A DNA stretch of 63,234 nt from positions 1 through 63,234 of the forward strand of contig CDMY01000504.1 of NCBI GenBank assembly GCA_001179505.1, written 5' to 3'. Below the pieces are notes generated by a model that searched no databases, was not told where the DNA came from, and saw only the letters and a program-made list of their open reading frames with translations. The stretch comes from Vitrella brassicaformis. Its lineage: Eukaryota > Sar > Vitrellaceae. Shown in pieces: positions 21,003 to 31,791 of this stretch. The translations under genes were made by a program, and so were the position numbers. Within the stretch, counting starts at the first letter, position 1; each line of letters begins with the position of its first letter.

Positions 21003-21461
21003 TGTTTGCTCCCGTTGCGAGCTTGAAGCGAAACCCTTGACCCGAAACCCTGCTTTGTAGCCCCCATCAGCGTTTTTCTCCCAAAGCTAGAGGAAAGAGT
21101 GAGGCGTTGATTGATCTGCATGCGCTGACGTGGTCAGATTCTCACCATAGATCCACTGTTGTGTTGTCGAGCTGAAAGGCAGACAAGGAGGCGGCACAGA
21201 CACAGAGTCGAGCGGGCCTACAGGCCATTCTGATGAGGTGAGAGGTACACAGCACCACACGCACGTCTGCATCATATAGATGACCAAATGGTGTGTTCAT
21301 TTTGTCGTTTGCTTCGCTTATTTCTGTTGGCTGTGGCACCGTTTTCAGAACCCAGGCTGACTCATCGTTTCATTGCATCTCAGCAGCCGCCAGGCTTGAG
21401 CGGCAGCAATGACCGGCCATCAGCGGGGAGCAGCTTGACTCATCTAGTAGCCTTGTCGGCG
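21003..21461. promoter_or_regulatory. Upstream region of divergent genes at 21002 and 21462
   Basis: Carries GCGAGCT at 21017-21023 and, at 21031-21051, the heptamers AAACCCT, TGACCCG, AAACCCT. No other feature is supported. Confidence 0.4.
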
Positions 21462-24025
21462 ATGGAGGATGATTGTGATGCATCGGAGGACGGCATGGCG
21501 ATATCGGGTCCGGCAGCCGGCCATCTCACCTGGCGATGGGTCATGAGCGAGGTACACACAGCCTCTCCTGTTCCCTTTGTTTTTGTGCATGGTTCTGTTC
21601 GTCAGCTGCGTCTGCGTGACGAGATCCGGCAGCTGCAGGAAAAGGTCAAGGTGAGCATACTGAGAGAGTGCAGCCAACAAAACACCTGCAATCGCCTTCC
21701 CCTGCTGTCGCAGCTGAGTTGTGATGCGCGTCAAGAGGACCGCAGTGGTCCTTCTGGTGACGAGTTGAACGCCTTACTCGCACTCGACGAGGCCCTCAGC
21801 GCAGCGGCGGTGGCGCTAGATGGCCCACAGCACACCAACGACGCCGACCCACCCGCTGAGGTACACACACGCATACACATTGACAATGAGTTGGAAAAAA
21901 GAGGTGGAGACCGGTCTCTGTGTTCATTGTCATCCTTCGGCCTCACTCAGGTGGCCGCAGCTGATTCCGATTTGAGTGCCGCTGCCCCACCGCAGCCGTC
22001 ATATCGACTCGTCCATCGATCGGGACGACCGCCACCCAACCAGCCGCCGGTGAGGACACAAAAAGAACGACCCGCCACCTCTGTGCACTCAATCACATCT
22101 GTCTGTGTCGGTCTGTCTGTGTCTAATTCCTAGGCCCGACTTCGTCTCTCTCCTGACGAGCTTGCCAACGTCTTCGGCTTCACTCACCCCTGGGAGCTGA
22201 CCCGTCGTCGCCGCGTCCTCGGCAAGACCATCTTTAACGGGGCGGCCGCCAACTGCACGCACGTCACCATCGACGGATCGGCCGAGGGCGGCGTGCGGCA
22301 GCTGTGGGAGAGGATGCCCCTCGAGACAGCCTACAAGTGGGGGCAGCGGTTCCGCAACATCACTCGTCTGCACACCATCCTCACCAGAGGCACCAGGCGC
22401 TGGTGCCGTGGCATTTGGGTGGCCTTGATCGAGGGCAACGCGGCGGCCGATGGCGAGGAGCAGGAGCACGAGGGAGACGAGGGGCTGGTGGGGGGAGGGT
22501 CGGCAGACGCAGTGCCATCCGCCTCGTCCATCAAGGTCCTAAGCTTCGACCACGACCACGGCAATTGGTTTGACCTGGACAGGTCGGCGGATGCCACCGA
22601 GAGGTTGGCCGACCCAATGTCTCCCTCCCCCTCACCCATCAAGCTGTCTCAGCTGCAGCGAGTGCACGACATTGGCCACTCATACGCAGCTGTACGTGGT
22701 GGTCGCGGGTGGGTGACGCCGTCCCTACGCGTGCTGACCTTCTTCAACGATCAGAGTGGCGTCTCGGAGGGCGTGCACAGCTGGATGGGTGGGGAGGAGG
22801 GGGCGGATGAGCACACGCGTCCTCATCTGGAGGAGTTCCATGCTTACCTGTCCCTGTACACGAAGCAGGTCCTCTTGTCCAAGGCCCCTAAGGACGGCAG
22901 CTCCCTCTCCCGCCTGCAAACTATCGGACCCATTGGACCTGTGCTCGACAACAGTCGGGCGGTGGACGAGCTGCGTCAGACTCTGGTGGAGCGGGGCTGC
23001 CGCAAGAGCCTTCGCGAGCTGCAGATCCGCCTCCCCACCCGCGCCGAAAGAACCCACCAGCGCGTGCTGCGTGACATTGGACAGCTGGTGGACGAGGTGG
23101 TGCGGCCAGATGCCCTCGACAACGTGACGGTCACTGGGGATCGGTCCGCGGGCCTCATCATGGACATCGAGCTTATCGGATGGATGAGCACAGAGTCGCC
23201 ACAGGTATGGAGCGACAGACACACCAATGGCGTCGATGCACACAGCAGGTCTCTGTGCTTGTGCATATGGCACCAGGTGCAGAGGATCGTTCGTGCGTAT
23301 GCCGCGGCCGCGGCCAAGGTGCAGTACGATGGCGGCGTCCTGACCGACCCCAACGCCACCGCCACCACCACACACTTCCCCCGCGCACACGCATTCACCT
23401 TCACCAGCGGCCCCCCCTCCCAGGTGACCCTCGACGGCCTCGCCAGGACCGTCGCCAAGATGCCCCAATGCCGCTGCATTAGCTTCGGGGGCCCTGGTGG
23501 TGATGCACCTCTTAGCCGGGCCGTGTCGTTCTTCGAGGCCCTCAAGGGCCAGCTGGCGACCAGGGTGGTGGTCGTGGGGAGAGAGTGCTCGAGTCAGTGG
23601 CGATTCCACAGAGGGTCAAGACCATCCTAGACCACAGCGATGCCCTGCAGGAGTGGGCCACGCAGGACCTGCCGGCCATCAAGAACGTCAAGATAGATGT
23701 GTGGGGTAAGACCTGCCTGCGCACACACACGTCTTGCCTCATTCATGTACTGGGTATGTGGTGGATGTTTCTAGGTGACCTACCTCCTGGTATGACAGCG
23801 GATTTCTACGCATCGCTGACGGCGGTGCTCGTCGCCTTCATCCGCAGGCCCGGCGTGCACACGGCATGCGCCCAGCTGAATTCTGGAGGGCTGGCGGGAG
23901 AGGTGCGCTGGGTCTTCAACGACGAGCAAGCCACGCTCGACCGTCATGCGGCGACCAGGCTGCTCAGAGACCACTACACTATCAGGATGAACGACGACAC
24001 CATCATCTTCGAGAAAAGCACTTAG
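21462..24025 (+). CDS. F-box-like family protein A (with a probable frameshift)
   Basis: Exons 21462-21551, 21606-21650, 21714-21860, 21951-22049, 22134-23204 and 23277 onward, ending with TAG at 24023-24025. After short coiled-coil exons (RLRDEIRQLQEKVK) comes PSYRLVHRSGRPPPNQPP and then LSPDELANVFGFTHPWELTRRRRVLG, an F-box-like helix pattern. The rest is LRR-like, with repeated LRELQI/LDNVTV segments. F-box proteins usually recruit targets to SCF ubiquitin ligases. In exon 6 the frame used through 23580 runs to a stop, while the expected C-terminus (EWATQDLPAIKNVKIDVW, GDLPPGM, ending TIIFEKST) is in another frame; a one-base slip near the GGGGAGAGAG run at 23577-23586 explains this. Paralogue B has the same C-terminus intact. 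Confidence 0.6.
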
Positions 24026-24755
24026 ATAGATTGACTGAGACCACGCAGGGGAAGTACCCGGAGCTGGAGTGAGTGATGAAACGGCCGGGTAGCTGGCTGC
24101 ATGCCGGGTGTCTTTCTGAAGTGCACTTTTATCGAGAGGGCTAGTTATTTGTCATGTGTGTACTTTTGTGCCTAAGTCTCTGATGCAGAAGGGCGGACGC
24201 GCGAGAGGACCTTCGTTAGGTCCGCGAGTGTGGTCTGATGAGTTCGGCGTCTGTTGCAAATCACTTGAGTGAGTGAATGGGCGAGAATATGTATGGGTGT
24301 ATGTATACACAGTATATGTGCGTCTGGTAAGTATGCGCACAGACAGATAGACAGGTAGTGTAAGTATGCACACAGACTTGGATCGAAGAGAGCAAGCAAA
24401 GCAGCTAGCTATCGGGTCAGTCGAAAAACAATTGATGGACCAGGGATGCAGTGAGCCATCACGAGTCAGTCCACACGACCTTAAACCGCATCACACAAAG
24501 GCCCGCATGCAGCACGGTTGAAAGAGTCAGCTGCAGGGCACACTCACACTGTGCAGACAGTGGGTGCCGCACTGTGGGTGCAGTGCATCGGCCTGTCTGA
24601 TCGAGACTGTTGGTGTGCGACGCTGCATGGCGGTCTATCGAACCAAACAGCCAAGTAACTAACGGCCTATGGAAAGAACAGCAAAGAGAGAGGTGACGCG
24701 AAGATGTTTGTGTCAGCGTTCGTCAGGCACTCACCGGTCTGTCACTCACCGTGTT
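24026..24755. other. Intergenic, includes the source of an inverted duplicate
   Basis: Bases 24042-24152 match 20341-20454 in reverse. The rest holds GTAT/CACA simple sequence without genes. Confidence 0.5.
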
Positions 24756-26875
24756 CTATTTCCTTCTCTCCACGCCCACGCGACCCTCGCGGCCAGCTGG
24801 CACACGCACCTGACCAAAAGGAAACGGAAAGCCGGGCATCGATACACAAATATGATCACAAACACACTATCACACCATGCCATGAACACACCGCCAGTCA
24901 CTTTGTCTGTGTGCGCCTTCACTGCTTACCCCCTTCTTTACAGCTCGTTCGATCCACTCCTGCAGCTGGAGCTGCTCGCCGTACGCCACGATGCCCAGTC
25001 GCTTGTCCATTTCGTCGAGCATCTTGTCCTCGGCCCTCTCACTCAGCCGACGCAGAGCTCGACCACCCATCCTGTGCTGCACACCACACAGACACACACA
25101 GGGAACCATCCGTGACGTGGCTCATCCTGACCTTGCTCTGTCCTTGTCCCCCTGACCTTGCTCATCGTGGAGGCCAGGCTGCAAATGATGCCGTCTGTGT
25201 CCGCCAGGAAAGCCCTCTCGACCTCCTGCCACGACAGCTCGTCGAGGGCCCTGACGTCCCACCCGTTGTCCCGATGACGGCCGCCACCGACATGGCCCCC
25301 CGCACTGGCGGCTGCAGCAGCTGCCGCGGCCTCCAGACGACAAAACGACGTCGAAGGCAAACCTGACCACACAAACCACGGCCATAGAGACATGTGCACA
25401 TTGACACACCCAGGTACATACCCGTGCCCCCTCGTATTACATTACCTGACGCGCGAGGTTTCTTGGCTTCTGGCTGCTGTGCGGCCAGCCCATCTCTGTC
25501 GGCCTCCCTCTTGCTGCCCCGCTGGCGTTTGTCAGCACCTCCCCGGCAGCCCCTCGGTCGACGACGGCGCCCCTTCCTCGACCGATGCCAGAAGCCATCT
25601 CGGTCATCCCCATCAGGAGCACCAGCAGAACCGGCAGCGGCAGCATCGGCAGCAGCGGCCACAGCTGACGGGCATTTGAGTATCCTCTTGCCCTCTTCGA
25701 TCGCTAAGCTGTGTGTCTTGTTGGGTGGCTTGGTCAGGTCGGCCGAGCTCTCCGTCGCGAATGCGGCGCAGCGTGCTGGCCAGCTCGAGGAAGGACCATG
25801 GGCGGGTCAGCACCGCCTGGATGTAAAAGACCTGGGGGTCTCCATCGGTGTTGACCGGCCCCACAGTGACGTTGAAACTGACCCACTCCCGGCGGCCGTC
25901 AGGCCTTCTGCGCTCGAATGTGGCCATGTCCGCCAGCCCATCGAACACGTCATCGTATGTGGGCGATGCACGTGTGCACTTCTTGACGTAGGCATCACGG
26001 AGGCTGATCTCGTGGGGATCGGTGGGGGGGCGGGGGAAGCGGCCCCGGTTGGCTGAAGGGGGACAAGGGCATATTGCTTGGTGAGCTTGGTGAGAGGGGG
26101 GAGGTGCCTGCTTGGGGGGTGTGGTACGTGATGGTCGGTCGGTCTTGGAGCAGGAGCGCTGTCTGTCCTCCTGAACACCTGCACACAATGACACCGTCCA
26201 TATATATATATATATATGTGTGTGTGTATCACTTGGGTGAGTATCCGTGTGTGTACCATTGCTGTCATGCACGTTGTCTCCATCGTCCTCGTCTAGCTCT
26301 CGGTCCTCATCCTCATCGCCTAGGAAAAGACGGACGAACAGGGCGATGCATTGGAACGCTCATACGGTGGCGTGCTGTGTGTGTCGTGTGTTGCTCACCG
26401 GAGTAGCCGCCAACGCCGCCCATATCTGCACACACACACAGAGGGAGCGACGGAGAGCTACCAAGACCGTCAGCACCGAGAGTGTGTGCGTTGCGTACCA
26501 TCGTCTTGCCAGTCTTCGTCAACGCCCTTGCCCTTCATGTCAACGTCTTCCCGCCCGTCCTTGACTAAGGCACCGCCACCGTCACCGCCGCCCTCGTGGC
26601 TCGTCCGGCCCGGTGCCGCACTCTGCTGGTGCTGGTGCTGCTGCTCCTGTCGAGGGGGATCATCCTGTGGTTCGGTCTTGACGGTGACGACAGGTGGACC
26701 ACGAACAACTACACGATGAACAACATGGAAAACACAGTGCGTGTGCTCTCAGCGATCCATTAATGACCACAGATGTGCTTCCCTACCGTAAAAAGATGCC
26801 CCTCCGGGCGGGGCGAGACTTGTGGGAGTCAACGTGGCGAGCCCCGGCAGCTTTCGAATCGCCTTTCTGCTCCAT
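24756..26875 (-). CDS. AT-hook/SAM-like nuclear protein, paralogue 2
   Basis: A multi-exon minus-strand gene, probably from the Met at 26875 (MEQKGDSKAAG) to TAG at 24756-24758. Visible segments in order are: VTVKTEPQDD, a sumoylation-type site; an acidic region (VDEDWQDD, DEDEDRELDEDDGD); the domain shared with paralogue 1 (DPHEISLRDAYVKKC, YDDVFDGLADMATFERR, AVLTRPWSFLELASTLRR); basic RSRKGRRRRPRG; EAKKPRASG; and a C-terminal SAM-like part (ELSWQEVERAFLADTDG, then LGIVAYGEQLQLQEWIERAV). The last exon reads VRVPAGREGRVGVERRK, and the donor and acceptor positions equal those of paralogue 1. A transcriptional or chromatin role is inferred. An AGCTCGCA motif is at 27082-27089, 207 bases upstream. 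Confidence 0.55.
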
Positions 26876-27287
26876 CACCAGCACACCGGCTCAGGGCGGC
26901 CGTCCTCAAGGCAACAGCTGACAGAGAAACGAGGGCTTTTGGTACTCGTCCTTCTGTTCGGGTGGATCAGCTCAGCAGGCCTGCGTGACGGACGAGATGC
27001 GACTACCTGAAAGTGGATCTACCGAAAGGAGTGTACTACAGCAGCAACAGCGGCGAAAAAAGAGTTTCCCCTCCTCCGCTGAGCTCGCAGACCCTCGCCG
27101 CTGCTAACGGAATGCGGCTACATTCATTGAAGATGGGTTGAGAGGCACGCATACGTACGTGTAGAACATGCTTCATTTGAATCGAATCATGCACGGTAGA
27201 TCTTCATAGTCACATGCACTCCAAACAGACAACAGCTGGCATCACAAAAACCAGCGAAGCCAAGCAGGCAGGCAGGCAGGCATGCAC
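26876..27287. other. Upstream region of paralogue 2 and 3' flank of the HPR gene
   Basis: AGCTCGCA at 27082-27089 is in the promoter position of the minus-strand gene. A (CAGG)n tract lies near 27266 and a (TC)n tract at 27318-27345. Confidence 0.4.
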
Positions 27288-28911
27288 CTACGCCTGCCTG
27301 CCTCTGCCTCTATCATCCCTTCTCTCTCTCTCTCTCTCTCTCTTCTCCTCATCGTTCTCGTCAGTGTCACGCTCTCGTGACTTGTCCTCGGCCCCTTCCT
27401 CTCCCCTGTAGTCGTCCTCAGCGAACTCACTCTCCTCCTCCTCCTCGCCGCCACTCTCAACATCCTCGTAGCTCCCGAAGGCGTCTTCTGCCGGTGGCGG
27501 TCTGGGTGGCCGCTCCTTGGGCCTCTCGCCTGTGGTGACCTCCCAGACCTGGTCGAGGGCATCGCGGAGATTCATCACGCCGGCCTCGCTGTCATCCACA
27601 TATTCCTTGATCGCAGAAAGCTCCTCGCGCGAGAACAAAGGCAACCTGCACACACTCACACAGGAGGATGGTTGGCCGCTTTCCTGCCCGTGAAGCTGAT
27701 GTGTGTGTGTGTGTACCTCTCGATGAGGACTTCCTCCATGCCCTCGATCATCTCGACGCTGTCGAGTGACAGCGAGTTGAAGGCGTGGAAGAGCCGGCCC
27801 AGCGATGGCGTGTCGAACTCATCGGCTAGCATGACGGCTCGCCGGGCGATCAGCCGATAGAGCGGATGGCTGCGGTACTGATGCAGGGCGAAAGCAGCCG
27901 CCAGACCGGCGATAGTGGCTGCTTCCACTTGTGTCTTGGTCTCAGGATGGCTCAGACGGGCGGCCACTTTGCGCGACACACGCCTGCATACACCACCGAC
28001 AGAGGCACGAGCACATTTGCAGTGGCTGATGGCTGTCTGCCTGTTTGTGTACCTGCACACTGTCCTGTCGATGTGGTCGACTCTGTCCAGTGCAAAGAGC
28101 AGCTGCACGATGTCATTGAGACTCAGCTGGTGCATGACGTTCGGCAAATGCGAACACAGCGAGCGAAAGGTGTCTGAGTTCACATAAATAAACCAAACCA
28201 CACACATTCGCCTGTGTGTGTGTGCCTGAGTTGTGGTTCGTACCCATGGCCTTCTTGGCCCTCCTGCTGAGCAGATCTGCCATGGCCACGAGCGACAGGC
28301 CGTCGAAACGAGTGATCCGCAGGGGAATCATGGCCGCCATTTCCTGAAACACACCTGCAGGCAGCTTGCAACAGACAATCAATGCATGCTGACAATACTA
28401 GTCGTTTTCTCATCCTCCCTCCCTCCCTCCCTCCCTGTCTGCCGGGCTGTCTGTCGACTTGCCTGTGTCCTTGTCGTGCTCATCGAATGCTCTGCCGATG
28501 ATAGCCATGTCGAGTGGCTGCAGCAGGTGCATCGACAGCTTGGCGCGCTTCGAGAAGATCTCCCAGAAGGCCCGTTTCTTCTTGGTGCCCACGTCGACCA
28601 GCAGCTTCTCCGCCGTCTGCACCAGGTGGCGCACATCAGCATTCACCAACACGTTCTGATAGTCATGCCTGCACCAACAGAACCCACAAAGATCTGTGCC
28701 ATCATTCTTTTATTCATTCATTCGGCCTTTCTTCCTGCTGGGCTGACCGGATAGGTCTGAGTTTGAACCTGATGCTCCTCTGCGGCCCATCGCTCGTGGC
28801 TGCGCGGACATCCAGATGCGACAAGCCTCTCACACAAGACGGCGGCGCAGGGGCACTTCCTGCTGCCAACTGCAACTGGGGAGGATGCAGCCTGCAGGAG
28901 ATGGGCAGCAT
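27288..28911 (-). CDS. HPR/FASTK-like organellar RNA-binding protein, copy 1
   Basis: Minus-strand exons read: MLPISCRLHPP leader (Arg/Ser/Ala-rich, compatible with mitochondrial targeting); HDYQNVLVNADVRHLVQTAEKLL...SKRAKLSMHLLQPLDMAIIGRAF; GVFQEMAAMIPLRITRFDGLSLVAMADLLSRRA; DTFRSLCSHLPNVMHQLSLNDIVQLLFALDR; RRVSRKVAARL...TIAGLAAAFALHQYR...SLGRLFHAFNSLSL; and an acidic, Arg/Glu-rich end. The roughly 37-residue helical units are like the heptatricopeptide/FASTK repeats of apicomplexans and relatives, which bind organellar RNA. The intron at 28355-28462 starts with GC (AG|GCAAGT) instead of GT. The 5' end of exon 1 is uncertain. A near-identical tandem copy lies at 30298-31703. Confidence 0.6.
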
Positions 28912-28943
28912 TTCTGGGAGGGTGGGATTGGCTTCAAGCTCGC
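27787..28943. repeat. Tandem duplication, copy 1
   Basis: Nearly identical to 30298-31703 on the same strand, including the exons, introns and 5' leader of the HPR-like gene. The match begins abruptly at GGAAGAGCCGGCCCAGCG and ends just past AGCTCGCA in the promoter. Confidence 0.85.
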
Positions 28944-30082
28944 AAGTGGAAGAGGGACAGCAGGTCGTTGGTCTGTCCGTCTGCCGAGGATCAGGGGAAG
29001 ATCCAGCTGGCTCGCAATCAATGCACGTCTAAGCTCGCAGGGTTCCAAACCCTGCAGTCAGTAGGTGGAGGCTTTTTCCCATTCATTGCAAGTGGGGCTG
29101 GGAGGCCGGGAAATGACTGCTGGTGTGATGGACTGTGTGTGTGGGGAGTTTGAGCGGCTGGCCTTGCGTGTGCGAGAAGTGGGTATGCGGCAGGGAGGGT
29201 ATCGATGGGGTGAGTGCGTTGAAGGGGTGAGAGGTGCAATTTGGTGGAAAGGGCGAATAGCGAGGCGATGTTGGTTGGCAGTTTTCAGAACTTCTTGTAG
29301 ATAAGCTATACAGTCAATACTCGTCCTTCCACGGCATCGCCAAGTTGGCAAAAAAGCCATGGACAGATAGAGAGAGGGAGAGACAACCAGTGCGTGCAGG
29401 GGTGAGTGGGGGTGCAAGGGGGGGTCCATACGATGCACACACACACAGAGAACGCACACACACACACACACACAGGCTCAGGCTCGGCCCTTCGGGCCTC
29501 GCCTTCGCATCAGCGGCACACACACACACTTAGACAGACACAGGCGAGGCAGGTTTCGCTCGGCTTGGCTCCGCCCGGCCCTTCGGGCCTCGCCTTCGCC
29601 TGAGTGACACACACACACAGAGAGGGAGGGAGGGAGGGAGGGAGGGAGAGACAATCGAATGAGTGCAGGGGGCAGATGGGATGGATGTGTGTGTGTGTGG
29701 GTGGGTGGGGGTCGTGTGTGTGTGTGTGTGATGCACACACACACAGAGAACACACACAGACTCAAGACAGACAGACACGCTCGCCTCGGCCATTCGGGCC
29801 TCGCCTTCGCACGACAGACACACCCACAGAGAGAGAGAATCGATCGGTGCAGGGCTGAATAAATGAATGTGTGTGGGGGGTGCATACATAGCTTGCGATG
29901 CACCCACCCACCCACACACACACACACACACACAAAAAATACACAAGAAGGACAGGCACCTACCTAATCACACGCACCCACACATACACACGCTCACACG
30001 CACACACCCTCCGATCGATCCCACACGTGTCGTGTGGTGTGGTGTGGTGTGCGCCACGGCCACACACACGCCTTGCTGCACA

Positions 30083-30132
<50 letters not shown>

Positions 30133-30189
30133 GAGAGGGCCGGCTGCCGATGTGTCTTGGTTGAGAGGGGAACGCACTGATGCGCTCAC
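28912..30189. other. Simple-sequence-rich spacer between the tandem copies
   Basis: From about 29400 to 30140 the DNA is mostly (CA)n, (TG)n, (GAGG)n and (GA)n tracts, interrupted by three copies of a GC-rich palindromic unit. A telomere-like GGGTTCCAAACCCT lies at 29041-29054. No gene is supported. Confidence 0.55.
29440..30140. repeat. Microsatellite cluster with palindromic GGCCC units
   Basis: Dinucleotide and tetranucleotide runs of CA, TG, GAGG and GA. Units at 29482-29508, 29574-29600 and 29783-29810 share GGCC(C/A)TTCGGGCCTCGCC, whose GGCCC/GGGCC ends can pair. Confidence 0.85.
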
Positions 30190-31669
30190 CGGTAATGGTG
30201 GGTTGGTATTTCTGGCAGAAGTCAGCTACCATGGCGGACACGCGCAGGTTCTGAATCGGCTGGATGTCACACGCGACGACCTCAGCAATCTCTCTCAGGA
30301 AGAGCCGGCCCAGCGATGGCGTGTCGAACTCATCGGCCAGCATGACGGCTCGCCGGGCGATCAGCCGATAGAGCGGATGGCTGCGGTACTGGTGCAGGGC
30401 GAAAGCAGCCGCCAGGCCGGCGATGGTGGCTGCTTCCACTTGTGTCTTGGTCTCAGGATGGCTCAGACGGGCGGCCACTTTGCGCGACACACGCCTGCAT
30501 ACACCACCGACAGAGGCACGAACACATTTGCAGTGGCTGGTGGCTGTCTGCCTGTTTGTGTACCTGCACACTGTCCTGTCGATGTGGTCGACTCTGTCCA
30601 GTGCAAAGAGCAGCTGCACGATGTCATTGAGACTCAGCTGGTACATGACATTCGGCAAATGCGAACACAGCGAGCGAAAGGTGTCTGAGTTCACATAAAT
30701 AAACCAAACCACACACATTCGCCTGTNNNNNNNNNNNNNNNNNNNNNNNNNNNNNNNNNNNNNNNNNNNNNNNNNNNNNNNNNNNNNNNNNNNNNNNNNN
30801 NNNNNNNNNNNNNNNNNNNNNNNNNNNNNNNNNNNNNNNNNNNNNNNNNNNNNNNNNNNNNNNNNNNNNNNNNNNNNNNNNNNNNNNNNNNNNNNNNNNN
30901 NNNNNNNNNNNNNNNNNNNNNNNNNNNNNNNNNNNNNNNNNNNNNNNNNNNNNNNNNNNNNNNNNNNNNNNNNNNNNNNNNNNNNNNNNNNNNNNNNNNN
31001 NNNNNNNNNNNNNNNNNNNNNNNNNNCAGATCTGCCATGGCCACGAGCGACAGGCCGTCGAAACGAGTGATCCGCAGGGGAATCATGGCCGCCATTTCCT
31101 GCAACACACCTGCAGGCAGCATCAAACAGACAATCAATGCATGCTGACAATACTAGTCGTTTTCTCATCCTCCTCCCTCCCTCCCTCCCTCCCTCCCTCC
31201 CAGGGCTTGCCGGGCTGTCGACTTGCCTGTGTCCTGGTCGTGCTCATCGAATGCTCTGCCGATGATAGCCATGTCGAGTGGCTGCAGCAGGTGCATCGAC
31301 AGCTTGGCACGCTTCGAGAAGATCTCCCAGAAGGCCCGTTTCTTCTTGGTGGCCACGTCGACCAGCAGCTTCTCCGCCGTCCGCACCAGGTGGCGCACAT
31401 CAGCATTCACCAACACGTTCTGATAGTCATGCCTACCAACAGAACCCACAAAGATCTGTGCCATCATTCTTTTATTCATTCGGCCTTTCTTCCTGCTGGG
31501 CTGACCGGATAGGTCTGAGGTTGAACTTGATGGTCCTCTGCGGCCCATCGCTCGTGGCTGCGCGGACATCCAGATGCGACAAGCCTCTCACACAAGACGG
31601 CGGCGCAGGGGCACTTCCTGCTGCCAGCTGCAACTGGGGAGGATGCAGCCAGCGGGAGATGGGCAGCAT
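30190..31669 (-). pseudogene. HPR/FASTK-like gene, copy 2, chimeric 3' end
   Basis: The tandem copy of the HPR-like gene matches copy 1 through its leader and repeat exons, including the GC donor. After SLGRLF it diverges at 30298, where the frame continues without break into LREIAEVVACDIQPIQNLRVS and ends at a GTGAGC donor near 30189. No convincing following exon is seen in the microsatellite-rich DNA downstream, so the gene may be truncated; alternatively the novel exon may come from another HPR gene. An assembly gap (30727-31026) removes the end of one exon and part of an intron. Small indels in the leader change the local frame relative to copy 1. It may be functional or decaying. Confidence 0.45.
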
Positions 31670-31703
31670 TTCTGGAGCGGTGTGGGATTGGCTTCAAGCT
31701 CGC
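30298..31703. repeat. Tandem duplication, copy 2
   Basis: Counterpart of 27787-28943. The length differs almost entirely because of the 300-N gap. Confidence 0.85.
30727..31026. other. Assembly gap of 300 N
   Basis: Exactly 300 N. The flanks match copy 1 at 28211-28215 and 28272 onward, where only 56 bases lie between, so the true missing sequence is probably about 56 bases. Confidence 0.95.
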
Positions 31704-31791
31704 AGTCTTTGAGTGAAGAAGGGAAGATCTGTCGTTTATCTGTCCATTTGCCGAAGATCTGGAGCAGACCTACCCCGTTTCGTTCGCAAAC
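31670..31791. promoter_or_regulatory. Compact bidirectional promoter candidate
   Basis: Only 122 bases separate the divergent HPR copy 2 and the protease gene. The interval holds AGCTCGCA at 31698-31705 and AGATCT at 31735-31740 and 31755-31760. Confidence 0.5.

Noticed and set aside
22725-23609. A long minus-strand frame of 294 residues
   Set aside because: Antisense shadow of F-box-like gene A; rich in His, Leu and Ala with no motif.
29960-31168. A 402-residue minus-strand protein spanning the gap
   Set aside because: It translates 300 N and several introns; the real exons are those of HPR copy 2.
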